Assembly: GCA_019240405.1 (NCBI GenBank) | Contig: JAFAYL010000020.1 | Span: 124,001 to 188,000 of the forward strand | Origin: Acidobacteriaceae bacterium | GTDB taxonomy: Bacteria; Acidobacteriota; Terriglobia; Bryobacterales; Bryobacteraceae | Direction: 5' to 3' | Length of the DNA: 64,000 nucleotides | Shown: piece by piece, positions 7,978-16,594 of the stretch | How the letters are laid out: each line of letters opens with the position of its first letter | How positions within the stretch are numbered: position 1 is the first letter of the stretch | The notes under the pieces: generated by a model | Told to the model about the DNA's origin: nothing | The model's database searches: none | What the model saw: only the letters and a program-made list of their open reading frames with translations | Translations under genes and position numbers: made by a program

Positions 7978-9743
7978 TGGATTTGACGAAGAAAGAGCTG
8001 CTCGCTATTCCAGAGAGTGTGATTGCGGAGAATGGCCGGATGGAAGTTCCCGATTCGCTTCTTAGCGCCCACGAGAATATCGGGGCCGACCAGACAGATA
8101 ACGGGCAGATTCTCCCAAATTAATCTTTGAACGCGGTCATACAACCGTTTCCGGCTTGGATAATCGAGCGTGACCAATTGCTCGTTCATCAGACGGTCAA
8201 CTTCTTCCTGCCAAGGTTCGAGCTTGCGTTTGGGTGTGAGATCCCAAACGTGAGTGCCGCCGTCTGAGACCCAAACGTTCATTTCCACGTTTGGATCCGC
8301 ATCTCCGTCTGCAAGAGCCATAATTGCGGCTTCATATTCGTAGGTTTTGAAAATCCGGTCAAGCATCGAGCGAAACTCAAGCGGAACCGCGTGCGCCTCA
8401 ATGCCAATTTCCTTCAGATCCGCTTGGATCATTGTTGCCATTTGCATCTGCTGGACATTCCCGGCGTTGTGCAAGATTGAGAATTCGACCGGCTTTCTTG
8501 CAGGATCGATCAGTCGCCCATCGCTTCGCCAAAAAAACCCCGCATTGCGCAAGATGCCGCGAGCTCCCGTGGCGTCGTGCAACCCGGTGGGGATCTCTTG
8601 ATTTACCCAAAGCTTGTTCCCAGGCGTCACGTGAGACCACATTGCCCGAGCTCGCCCCTGATAAACGAGGCGAACTATAGCCTCTCGATCAATTGCCATC
8701 GAAATCGCACGCCGAAAAGCGAGCTGCCGGAACCAAGTCTGTTTGTACGTGATGGAGCCGAGCGGTCTTGAGACAAGATCGTTGACGTTAAAGAAGAGAA
8801 AATCATACTCTAGACCTGGTCCAATATCGTAAAGGCGAAAACCGCGAGCGTTTTCATATTTCTCCAGAGTTGAATACCCAGCCGCGCTGAGGCGGCTGAT
8901 TACATCAGTTTCACCCGCTTCAAACCGCATTGTTTCGGCATCCGGATTGGAAATTAAAAGGCAAACAATCTCGCGTAAGTATGGAAGCCGGTTTCCATGT
9001 TGATCTATTTTCCAGTAGTACGGATTGGATTCGAGAACAATGCGCTGTCCCGACACGTACTCTTTCACTCGGAATGGGCCGAGGCCGGCGATTTGCTCGG
9101 GTGGCGTGTTCAAACCCCAGGCGTCCGCTAACTTGCCTTCTTTATATAGCGGTTTTAGAAGACGGCACGGCAAGATGGCAATACTATCGAAGAGCCTCTC
9201 GGCGGCAGCATACGGTTGAGGGAGCTCGAATCGCACGGTGTAGGCGTCCAGCTTTTGCACCCGCAGCGGTTTCCCCGAAATTATCAACAGTTCCCGTTGC
9301 GGAGAATGGAGTCGCTCATCAAGATAAGCCTCAAACGTAAAGACCACATCATCGGCGTCAAAAGGATGACCGTCGGAGAATCGCACACCGCGCCGCAATC
9401 GTAATGTGTATCGCCGTCCATCTGGGGACATTTCCCAAGACTTCGCGAGCGCCGCTTCAGTGCCGAGGGAGGAGCGGTTGATATGAATCAAGTCCGCCGA
9501 AATCAATCCGATAATGTCGCGCGAGGTGCCGTCGAGGGCGGTCAGCGGATTCAGCGTTTTCGGTTCTGTGCGCTCAGAAATCACGAGCCGGCCGCCATAA
9601 TGCCCGGATTCGCCGAGCATAACCAGCTCCTCAGCAGCAGAGCTCGCGAGACCCGATGCGCGAAACGGTGATGAGATCGCGCTGAACAGAGCCATCGCCA
9701 AAGACAAGGTCGTCACGCAGATTACGAACGGAGATCTCATCAC
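7974..9743 (-). CDS. Extracellular oligopeptide-binding protein (SBP family 5) of an ABC transporter
   Basis: A 589-residue family-5 solute-binding protein with an N-terminal Sec signal segment (residues ~1-30, no lipobox). Family patterns are clear: SERTEPKTLNPLTALDG, then DGRRYTLRLRRGVRFSDGHP and FDADDVVFTFEA. It would capture peptides or similar ligands in the periplasm and deliver them to the two permeases encoded just upstream. The start is GTG 9743 or the adjacent ATG 9740. The last base triplet overlaps the sigma-factor start, which is unusual for a transporter operon and ties uptake to regulation. Confidence 0.9.
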   Translation of the reverse strand: MMRSPFVICVTTLSLAMALFSAISSPFRASGLASSAAEELVMLGESGHYGGRLVISERTEPKTLNPLTALDGTSRDIIGLISADLIHINRSSLGTEAALAKSWEMSPDGRRYTLRLRRGVRFSDGHPFDADDVVFTFEAYLDERLHSPQRELLIISGKPLRVQKLDAYTVRFELPQPYAAAERLFDSIAILPCRLLKPLYKEGKLADAWGLNTPPEQIAGLGPFRVKEYVSGQRIVLESNPYYWKIDQHGNRLPYLREIVCLLISNPDAETMRFEAGETDVISRLSAAGYSTLEKYENARGFRLYDIGPGLEYDFLFFNVNDLVSRPLGSITYKQTWFRQLAFRRAISMAIDREAIVRLVYQGRARAMWSHVTPGNKLWVNQEIPTGLHDATGARGILRNAGFFWRSDGRLIDPARKPVEFSILHNAGNVQQMQMATMIQADLKEIGIEAHAVPLEFRSMLDRIFKTYEYEAAIMALADGDADPNVEMNVWVSDGGTHVWDLTPKRKLEPWQEEVDRLMNEQLVTLDYPSRKRLYDRVQRLIWENLPVICLVGPDILVGAKKRIGNFHPAILRNHTLWNSEQLFLRQIQ

Positions 9744-9759
9744 CGCTGAGCTCTCAGTG

Positions 9760-10827
9760 CTAGATGGGTCGGAACCCTTCTCTGTGCTTCCAAATGGCCT
9801 CGGATATGGATGAGTCCTGTACCGTATAGTACGCGAGAAGACTGTAGTAGGCCAGAAACACGGGAATTAACGCGAGCGCAGGGAGAGACATCCACCAATA
9901 AGAGCCAATGATTTCGTAATGCTGTAACGCCGCCAGCATGTTGCCCCAACTTGGCGCAGGCTCGGCCACGCCGAGGCCCAGGAAAGATAGCGTTACCTCG
10001 GCCAGAACATAACGTGGGATCAGCAGAGCAGCTTGGGTGAGGGCTACGCCTGAGACTTGAGGAAGGATGTGACGCCGCAGAATATAGGCGTCGGAAGCGC
10101 CGAAACTCTTTGCCGCCAGAACGTACTCACGTTCTCTCGCGCTGAGCGCGATGCCTCGGATCAGGCGCGCGGGTCGAGCCCAGCCGATTACTCCGATCAC
10201 AACAATCAAAAGAATGAAGATCTGGTTGGGGCCGGCGTGCATAGGCAGAAATGCTCGCACAGCAAACAGGAGGTACAGCCAGGGAAGCGCGAGGAACACT
10301 TCCGCAAACCGCATCAGGACCTCATCAATCCAGCTGCCGTAATAGCCCGCGGTAGCTCCCAAGAGGATCCCCAAGCTGAGAGAAATGACAGTGGCAAGGG
10401 GACCGGCGAAGAGAGAGATCTGTCCGCCATAGAGCAAACGCGAGAGCTGGTCGCGGCCATAGGCGTCACTGCCGAGAAGAAAGATTCGGGCTGGTGTTTC
10501 AACACCAAACAGGCGCCATCGAAAGCCCACAATGCCGACTATTTCGTAACGGGGCACAGAAACAAAAAACCGAATCGGAAAAACTGCGCTGTGGTCTTCT
10601 TTATACTGCGGAACACCTTCAGCCGTTGCTTTCCATTGATAAATGAAGGGTCGCGCGTGCAGTTTCCCTTGGCTGTCGATGATGTGAATTCGCGTCGGAG
10701 GAGCAAAGGGCAGCATGCGGTTCTGGGACGCGAAATCGTATGGTGCAAAGAAACCGGCCAGCAGCACTACTAGGTGCAAGCCAACCAACGCTGGTAAAAC
10801 AATTCGAGGTGTTGCACGAAGAAACAT
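9760..10827 (-). CDS. Peptide ABC transporter permease (OppC/DppC-like)
   Basis: A ~355-residue inner-membrane permease with a first membrane span at residues ~8-28 and a BPD_transp_1 domain in the C-terminal two thirds. The EAA-type loop is near residue 250 (ALSAREREYVLAAKSFGAS), where it contacts the ATPases. The start ATG at 10827 lies 2 nt after the stop of the partner permease; an in-frame GTG at 10857 would overlap that gene. A long periplasmic stretch (~40-110) between the first two spans is typical of OppC-like proteins. Confidence 0.9.
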   Translation of the reverse strand: MFLRATPRIVLPALVGLHLVVLLAGFFAPYDFASQNRMLPFAPPTRIHIIDSQGKLHARPFIYQWKATAEGVPQYKEDHSAVFPIRFFVSVPRYEIVGIVGFRWRLFGVETPARIFLLGSDAYGRDQLSRLLYGGQISLFAGPLATVISLSLGILLGATAGYYGSWIDEVLMRFAEVFLALPWLYLLFAVRAFLPMHAGPNQIFILLIVVIGVIGWARPARLIRGIALSAREREYVLAAKSFGASDAYILRRHILPQVSGVALTQAALLIPRYVLAEVTLSFLGLGVAEPAPSWGNMLAALQHYEIIGSYWWMSLPALALIPVFLAYYSLLAYYTVQDSSISEAIWKHREGFRPI

Positions 10828-10829
10828 CG

Positions 10830-11795
10830 CTAATTGGCACGAACGCGCGGGTCGCACGCATACAAGAGAACGTCGGCGATCAAGTTTCCGCTGACTAGGA
10901 AAGCGGTTGCGAGCATTGCCGAATCGATCACTAGGAAGAAATCACGCTGGAGTATCGCTTCAAGCAACAGTTGCCCCAGTCCAGGCCAACCAAAAATTAC
11001 TTCAATTAATACTGAGGAACTCAATAGCACTCCAATGGAAACTCCGAACAGTGAAATCAGTGGATTCGCGGCGGCAGGTAAAGCATGGCGGAAGAGCAAT
11101 CGCCGAACTGGAATCCCATATCCCCGGGCCGCAGTAATGAAGGGCGATTCCAATACCTCGAGGACGGCCGTTCGAGTGTGAGATAGCAGAACAGGAAACG
11201 AACTAGCCGCGAGACAGAGGCAGGGAAGGAAGAGGTGGCGGAAAAGATCTCTGAACTTTGCCCAGAGGCTCATTTCGGAAAAATCAAACGAGACCATTCC
11301 TCCCGCCGGAAAGTATCCACTGCGCACGGCGCAGAGCACGAGCAAAAGCGCGAGTACGAGATCGGGTATGGCCAGCAATATGGAAGTGGTTCCGCGTACA
11401 AACCAATCCGGCGCCTTTCCGCGCCGCGCCGCGCCCCAAGTCCCAAACGGAATGGCAATGATCCAGGCCAAGATCATAGCCGTTCCGGTGAGCAACAATG
11501 TATTTTTAGCTCGCGTCCAGAGGATCGGCGCTGCTGGACTGTCATAGGCCAAGGAGTAGCCCCATTCGCCCTTCGATACGGAATGAACCCAGCGAAAATA
11601 TCTAACCGGCAGCGACGAATTGACCCCGTGTTGCGAACGCAAAGCATTCACGGTAGCCTCGGAAACACGAGGATTCAGCCGCAAAGTTTCATAGAAGTCC
11701 CCTGGGGCGAATTCGAGAAGAACAAACGATAGAATCGAGACGCTCACCAACAGAAGGAGACTGGAAAGAATTCGGCGAGCGAAGTAGCGGGCCAT
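10830..11795 (-). CDS. Peptide ABC transporter permease (OppB/DppB-like)
   Basis: A 321-residue permease starting MARYFARRILSSLLLLVSVS, with the usual six membrane spans. The EAA-type loop reads LEVLESPFITAARGYGIP, and the C-terminal region has the OppB-like FGWPGLGQLLLEAI motif. It should pair with the OppC-like protein encoded immediately downstream to form the channel. It begins 21 nt after the ATPase gene before it, within the same operon. Confidence 0.9.
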   Translation of the reverse strand: MARYFARRILSSLLLLVSVSILSFVLLEFAPGDFYETLRLNPRVSEATVNALRSQHGVNSSLPVRYFRWVHSVSKGEWGYSLAYDSPAAPILWTRAKNTLLLTGTAMILAWIIAIPFGTWGAARRGKAPDWFVRGTTSILLAIPDLVLALLLVLCAVRSGYFPAGGMVSFDFSEMSLWAKFRDLFRHLFLPCLCLAASSFPVLLSHTRTAVLEVLESPFITAARGYGIPVRRLLFRHALPAAANPLISLFGVSIGVLLSSSVLIEVIFGWPGLGQLLLEAILQRDFFLVIDSAMLATAFLVSGNLIADVLLYACDPRVRAN

Positions 11796-11816
11796 TAGCG
11801 TCGAGCGCCAATCAGC

Positions 11817-12647
11817 TTAGACGCGCTCTCCGCCAGATCCTGGAATTGTGTCTATGAGCAGCCGCGTGTGTGAGTGTTTTGGATTTGAAAACACGTCTAC
11901 TACACTACCGGATTCCACGATTTTCCCGCGCTGCATAACGGCTATTTCGGTGGCCACATAGGCAGCCAAACGAAGATCGTGCGAAATAAATAGATAAGTG
12001 AGCGAAAGAGAGCTTTGAAGCGCGAGGAGCAGGTTGGCCATGTGCATCTGAATCGAAAGGTCCAAGCCGGACAGAGCTTCGTCAAGAATCAGGAGAGTTG
12101 GATCAAGAATCAATGCGCGCGCCACAGCTAATCGTTGTCGTTGGCCGCCGCTAAATTCAAGAGGCGAGCGATCGGCCCACAGCGGAGAAAGGCCAACCCG
12201 TTCGAACATCGCGAGCGCTCGTTCCCGCCGTTCTTTTCTGCGCAGGCGTTCTTGAATGAGAAGGGGCTCGCTCACAATCTCGACCGCCGACAATCGCGGA
12301 TTCATAGCTGCGGCGGATTCCTGAAAAACGAGCTGAATTTGGCGCCGCGCTTTAAGCAACGCGCCTGAAGATAGCGCGAGAAGGTTGCGGCCCTCAAACC
12401 AAATTTCTCCCGAATTGGGATTCACTAGACGAGCCAGGCATCGCCCGAGTGTAGTCTTGCCCGAGCCTGACTCGCCTACCAAGGCAAGTGTGGTCCCTCG
12501 CCGCAGGGCAAAGCTCACATTCTCGAGCGCCGTTACCTCAAACTGGTGTCGCGAAAACCACCCGCCCTGCACATAGCGTTTGGTGAGGTTCTGAACCTTC
12601 AATAAAGACGGGGCCTGACCGGCTTTAGACGGCAGCTCGGGTCCCAT
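11817..12647 (-). CDS. ABC transporter ATP-binding protein (OppF-like)
   Basis: A 276-residue nucleotide-binding subunit. Visible motifs are Walker A GESGSGKTT, the signature FSGGQRQR and Walker B LLILDEALSGL, followed by the switch His in YLFISHDLRL. It powers peptide import together with the OppD-like ATPase encoded 1 nt upstream. The length and the C-terminal extension (IVESGSVVDVFSNPKHSHT) fit the OppF/DppF group. Confidence 0.92.
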   Translation of the reverse strand: MGPELPSKAGQAPSLLKVQNLTKRYVQGGWFSRHQFEVTALENVSFALRRGTTLALVGESGSGKTTLGRCLARLVNPNSGEIWFEGRNLLALSSGALLKARRQIQLVFQESAAAMNPRLSAVEIVSEPLLIQERLRRKERRERALAMFERVGLSPLWADRSPLEFSGGQRQRLAVARALILDPTLLILDEALSGLDLSIQMHMANLLLALQSSLSLTYLFISHDLRLAAYVATEIAVMQRGKIVESGSVVDVFSNPKHSHTRLLIDTIPGSGGERV

Positions 12648-12648
12648 G

Positions 12649-13473
12649 TCACTGGATTGAAGTATTCGGCGAAACAGCGCAGTCTGCCGGTAGAGGGAGA
12701 ATGCATCGCAATAATGCTACGGCGCGCGGATGGCGCGGCTCTGCGAAGAGGTGCGCCGGCGTAGTTTCTTCAACCATCGAGCCAGCATGCATGACGAAAG
12801 TACGATCTGCAAGCCCAGGCAAAAGCAAGGGATTGTGAGTAATCAAAAGAAGCGCGAGCTGAAACTGTTCTTTCAATCGCCTGAGCAGCGTTAGAATTTC
12901 TGCCTGTGTCGTGTTGTCGAGAGCACTGGTAGGCTCATCGGCGATCAGCAGCGCGGGTCTACGCGCTAGAGCCTGTGCGATTACGACGCGCTGGCGCTCG
13001 CCTCCACTCAGTTCGTGAGGGTAAGCAGAATAGATACGTGTATCCGCCAGTTCAACTTGATTCAGAAGAGCTTCCACCCGCTCACGGCATTGGTGGCGGC
13101 CAATTTTGCTGTGCGCGCGAAGAACTTCAGCAATCTGGTCGCCAGCGCGTATCACCGGATTGAGCGCCATTTCGGGGTGCTGGAAGATGATGGAGATCTC
13201 CGCCCTGCGACGCCGTTCCCGTTGGCTGGCGCTTCGCGAAAGCATCTCGAGGCCGCGAAACCGGACGGACCCGCGGTTAATCCTGGCGTTAGCCGGCAGT
13301 AGTCCGATCATGGCCAGCGCAAGCGTAGTTTTGCCGCAGCCGGATTCGCCCAGCAATCCCACCGTTTCACCCGGCCAGATCTCTAAGCTGACATCATCTA
13401 AGGCCACCTGCGCCAAACCACGCCGGCTCATGTATTGAACCGACAAATTGCTGACGCAGACGAGAGGCGTCAT
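12649..13473 (-). CDS. ABC transporter ATP-binding protein (OppD-like)
   Basis: A 274-residue ABC ATPase with Walker [10 protein letters not shown], signature LSGGERQR, Walker [12 protein letters not shown] and switch His in [11 protein letters not shown]. It is the second ATPase of the peptide importer. At 274 residues it is shorter than typical OppD (~320) and lacks the long Cys-rich C-terminal tail that binds an iron-sulfur cluster in some members. It starts 73 nt after the protease gene, the longest gap in the upper part of the operon, so a secondary promoter there is possible. Confidence 0.92.
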   Translation of the reverse strand: MTPLVCVSNLSVQYMSRRGLAQVALDDVSLEIWPGETVGLLGESGCGKTTLALAMIGLLPANARINRGSVRFRGLEMLSRSASQRERRRRAEISIIFQHPEMALNPVIRAGDQIAEVLRAHSKIGRHQCRERVEALLNQVELADTRIYSAYPHELSGGERQRVVIAQALARRPALLIADEPTSALDNTTQAEILTLLRRLKEQFQLALLLITHNPLLLPGLADRTFVMHAGSMVEETTPAHLFAEPRHPRAVALLRCILPLPADCAVSPNTSIQ

Positions 13474-13546
13474 TTCTCTATTACATGATAATTAGATCTA
13501 CACCCCGGGTCACGCCGGACCGAGGATGTCTGCCTTTACTGCAGGC

Positions 13547-14830
13547 CTACCTGTCATGCCAGGCATTCAGAGCTTGATAGGCGTCGAGCCGGCCGTGTCC
13601 TAAAGCCCGGCCGAGTGGCTTCGCGTGGGCCATCGCGTCCGCGCTCTCAGATTCGTCACAAGAGCCCCGGAGATCGAGCATCAGCGCAGCGACTCCGGAA
13701 ACGAACGGAGTACTGAACGAAGTTCCCCAACCCGCTGCGTACAACCCGAACGGGTAGGTGGTTATGATGCCCTCGCCCGGAGCAGCTACCCACACGAGCT
13801 TTGGCCCGTAATTCGAAAAGGAAGAGCGTTGATCCTTGTCATTGGTCGAAGCAATCCCCATCACATCAGAGTAGCCGGCGGGATAAACGATTGTCTCTTT
13901 TCCGCTATTTCCCGCAGCCGCGGCGCTGATGATCCCCTTGTTGTCAGCGTAGTCAATGGCTTTTTTCATCTCGGTGGAATCGCCCGCCAGATTGAAGCTC
14001 ATGTTGATCACATTCGCATTATGGAAAACAGCGAAATAGACCGCTCGAATAATATCGGCGTTGTAACCAGTTCCATTGGCTCGAAAAGCTTTCAGCGGCA
14101 TGAGATATGCACCGGGTGCAACGAGGTGGATTATGCCCGACACCATGGTGCCGTGGCCAAAGTCACCATACTTCTTGTTGCCATCCACAACAGCCGCCGT
14201 AGATTGATCGACGCGCGCGGCCCCCTGTGAATTCACCCATTTAGGCGTGCCAGCCCTCGGCCGAGTATATAGGGTCACGTCATCCGTTTCATCGCCCTCT
14301 CCGTCCTTATCACGCGTAAAGTCATACCCGGGCACAAGCGAGTGCTTCAAGGCAGGATGATCGGGATCGATCCCGGTATCGATCACGGCCACGATTCCCG
14401 CACCCTTAACATGGAACGAGTGCTGGGCGTAGCTTAGGCGAATAATGGCGGTTGCCGGCTGGTCCACGTAGCCCTGGGGAACAGTCTCGCCGTAATACTT
14501 CACGGGTTTGATATCTGATAAACCGCTCGGTATCGCAAACCGCCCGTGCGAGGTATGGGCGACCTGGTCAATTTCGGCGTCCACCACGGCTGGCGCATTT
14601 TGTAGCAACTTCAAGAAAACTGTCGGATCCACTGAATCGGGAGTTGTGACAAGGAACAACTGGCCTAACGACTGGTCCAGGCCCTCCGCCACAGTGCAGC
14701 CTAACAGCGCACATACAGTTTGAATTCCGGATAAACCGTTTGAATCCCGAACGATAAATCGGTCATCGGCATTGGCGGATACAGAAGATAACCCAAAGAC
14801 CACAAGAAAGCTAAGCAATGAACGCTTCAT
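13547..14830 (-). CDS. Secreted subtilisin-like serine protease (peptidase family S8)
   Basis: From ATG 14830 the protein has 427 residues and opens with a Sec signal peptide (MKRSLLSFLVVFGLSSVSANA). The catalytic triad is intact: Asp151 in VIDTGID, His226 in FGHGTMVSG and Ser371 in WGTSFSTPFVSG, with oxyanion Asn308 in AAAAGNSG. Residues ~25-95 probably form an inhibitory propeptide. It would degrade extracellular or periplasmic protein. As first gene of the minus-strand operon it could produce peptides for the transporter encoded behind it. The upstream ATG at 14911 is rejected because it adds 27 residues before the signal peptide. A perfect AT-rich dyad lies ~80 bp upstream. Confidence 0.92.
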   Translation of the reverse strand: MKRSLLSFLVVFGLSSVSANADDRFIVRDSNGLSGIQTVCALLGCTVAEGLDQSLGQLFLVTTPDSVDPTVFLKLLQNAPAVVDAEIDQVAHTSHGRFAIPSGLSDIKPVKYYGETVPQGYVDQPATAIIRLSYAQHSFHVKGAGIVAVIDTGIDPDHPALKHSLVPGYDFTRDKDGEGDETDDVTLYTRPRAGTPKWVNSQGAARVDQSTAAVVDGNKKYGDFGHGTMVSGIIHLVAPGAYLMPLKAFRANGTGYNADIIRAVYFAVFHNANVINMSFNLAGDSTEMKKAIDYADNKGIISAAAAGNSGKETIVYPAGYSDVMGIASTNDKDQRSSFSNYGPKLVWVAAPGEGIITTYPFGLYAAGWGTSFSTPFVSGVAALMLDLRGSCDESESADAMAHAKPLGRALGHGRLDAYQALNAWHDR

Positions 14831-14911
14831 AAAGCGCCCCCCGTTGGATAGATCTGCCAAGGAACTTCTTTGCATTGGCGGCCACAACATTGGAGGTAAG
14901 TTAGGGGCCAA

Positions 14912-14930
14912 AAAAATACACTGTATTTTT
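14912..14930. promoter_or_regulatory. Perfect AT-rich inverted repeat upstream of the protease operon
   Basis: Nine-base arms AAAAATACA (14912-14920) and TGTATTTTT (14922-14930) flank a single C. The site lies 82 bp before the protease start codon, where an operator for the ten-gene operon would be expected. A regulator-binding site is inferred from symmetry only. Confidence 0.4.
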
Positions 14931-15022
14931 ATTTGTGATCGAAACGTCAGAAATTGTAGATATAGTGGTGTAACGCCTTTAGCAGCCCTCGCTCGCGCGC
15001 ATCCTAGAACTCAGACGGCGAG

Positions 15023-15604
15023 ATGAAAGCAAATAAGAAGGGGCACGTTCGGCGGAGGACAGGTCACTTCGTCCCTCCGCACGGGCCCCGAATGTTTTTC
15101 GTACTGACGGTTCGCTGCCACGGACAATGCGAGCCGGGGGCCGGGCAATCCGGTTCGGAGATAGGGATGCACCTTGCCATTATGCCGAGCGGCGCGCCTC
15201 GCCCGTTTCCTCGACAACGTAGAAGGAGCCGTCGCGCGTACTCTGCTTTCCGCGGAGAAAATCCTGAAAGAACTGCATGGGAGATCTGCACGCCTGATCA
15301 AGAGATTGGTGATCCGGCTTACGGTATGGGAATCATTGTTACTGACAGGAGCTTCACGAGCGCTTCGGAAAGCGAAACGCGGCGGAAGATCGCGTCCGAG
15401 GCTCGCTTAAATCTCCTCGCAATCGAGTACGGTTACAAATATCGCGTTGACGTTTGTGCCGGGGAAAGCCTGTTATGGGTGGAATTCGTGCGCACGTTGC
15501 AAGAAGCAAGGTTTGTCGGACGGCCGCTGCGCCGGTCCGGTTCGAGGGTTCGGCTATTCAAAATAATGCCTGGTGGAGACCTGAAGCGACAGAAATGGGG
15601 GTGA
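15023..15604 (+). CDS. Doubtful hypothetical ORF in a 730-bp region lacking clear genes
   Basis: Between the dyad (14930) and the desaturase stop (15662) the only long frame is this 193-codon ORF. The first ~100 residues are Arg/Pro-rich and look non-coding. The last ~90 residues (from about 15326, MGIIVTDRSFTSASESE onward) have a more protein-like composition, including ARLNLLAIEYGYKYRVDV. No good ribosome binding site is seen at 15023 or 15326, and I recognise no family. The region may be a decayed gene or an intergenic repeat; I cannot tell which. Confidence 0.25.
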   Translation: MKANKKGHVRRRTGHFVPPHGPRMFFVLTVRCHGQCEPGAGQSGSEIGMHLAIMPSGAPRPFPRQRRRSRRAYSAFRGENPERTAWEICTPDQEIGDPAYGMGIIVTDRSFTSASESETRRKIASEARLNLLAIEYGYKYRVDVCAGESLLWVEFVRTLQEARFVGRPLRRSGSRVRLFKIMPGGDLKRQKWG

Positions 15605-15661
15605 GCCTGGCGGACATTTTGATAAGCCAGGTGATCCTCCAATTCTGCGGGTACCTGACGC

Positions 15662-16594
15662 TTAGGGCGGGCCTTCCGGGCGAGCGGCTGGCAGGGCGTA
15701 GATGTGTGGAGGCGGTTTTTTCAGGTCCCACACGACCCCAAGCCAGGACAGCGCCTTTAACACGTAATGCGTGATATCTATTTCCCACCAATAGAACCCC
15801 TGGCGCTCCGACGAGGGCACGAAATGATGATTATTATGCCAGCCCTCCCCGAGCGTGACGATCGCAATTAGAAAACTGTTGCGGCTGTCGTCTTTGGTCG
15901 CAAAACGTTGGCGGCCAATGACGTGTGCCAGCGAGTTGACGATAAATGTTCCGTGATAAAGGAGCGCGGTGCTGACGAAATAACCCCAGACCAGCATCTG
16001 CAGCGGCGAAGTGTGTAATATGGGGAACCAATGTCGCAGGATCCAGCCGACAGCCGTCACGCTCAGGGTGAGAGCCAGGGGCGGAAGAACGTCGCACTGA
16101 TTCAGAAACCGCAGCTCGCGGAAGCGCGCGAGATCGGGAATAAGCCGGTAATTCGTCGCGTGAAACTTGTTGCATAAAAACCAGCCGACGTGCGACCACC
16201 AGAAGCCGTGGCGAGGCGAGTGAGCGTCTTCGTCAGTATCGGAAGTGGCGTGATGATGGCGGTGATTCGCCGCCCACCAGAGCGGCCCTTTTTGGGTTGC
16301 CGCTGCGCCAAGCCATCCCAACACGAATTGAAAAACGCGGCTGGTTTTAAACGAGCGATGGGAGAAGTAGCGGTGATATCCGGCGGTGAGCCCGAACATG
16401 CGCACGACATATAAAGCCAGACACATCGCCACCGCGACAGGACTGATGCCAACCCAAAACACGGCGAGACATGCCACGTGGATCAGCAGGAATGGAGTGC
16501 TGCGAAGCCAAGCGATCCGCTCCTCAGCCGGACGCTCATGCGAAACAGAAACCCGTTTTGTGTCCTGACTTGGGATTTCTTGTATGGTGTTCAT
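15662..16594 (-). CDS. Acyl-CoA/acyl-lipid desaturase (stearoyl-CoA delta-9 type)
   Basis: A 310-residue membrane di-iron desaturase that inserts a cis double bond into saturated acyl chains using O2 and an electron donor. The three histidine boxes are present: HRYFSHR (74-80), HRHHH (111-115) and HNNHH near residue 250. Hydrophobic pairs flank them as expected (~33-65 and ~170-215). The start ATG at 16594 overlaps the stop of the cyclopropane synthase gene (ATGA), so the two are translated together. The pairing makes sense because the synthase modifies the double bonds made by the desaturase. Confidence 0.93.
   Translation of the reverse strand: MNTIQEIPSQDTKRVSVSHERPAEERIAWLRSTPFLLIHVACLAVFWVGISPVAVAMCLALYVVRMFGLTAGYHRYFSHRSFKTSRVFQFVLGWLGAAATQKGPLWWAANHRHHHATSDTDEDAHSPRHGFWWSHVGWFLCNKFHATNYRLIPDLARFRELRFLNQCDVLPPLALTLSVTAVGWILRHWFPILHTSPLQMLVWGYFVSTALLYHGTFIVNSLAHVIGRQRFATKDDSRNSFLIAIVTLGEGWHNNHHFVPSSERQGFYWWEIDITHYVLKALSWLGVVWDLKKPPPHIYALPAARPEGPP

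Noticed and set aside
10057-10773. A 238-codon plus-strand frame
   Set aside because: It is antisense to the OppC-like permease, low in hydrophobic structure and without a ribosome binding site.
13625-14230. A 201-codon plus-strand frame
   Set aside because: It is antisense to the S8 protease, whose catalytic triad is intact.
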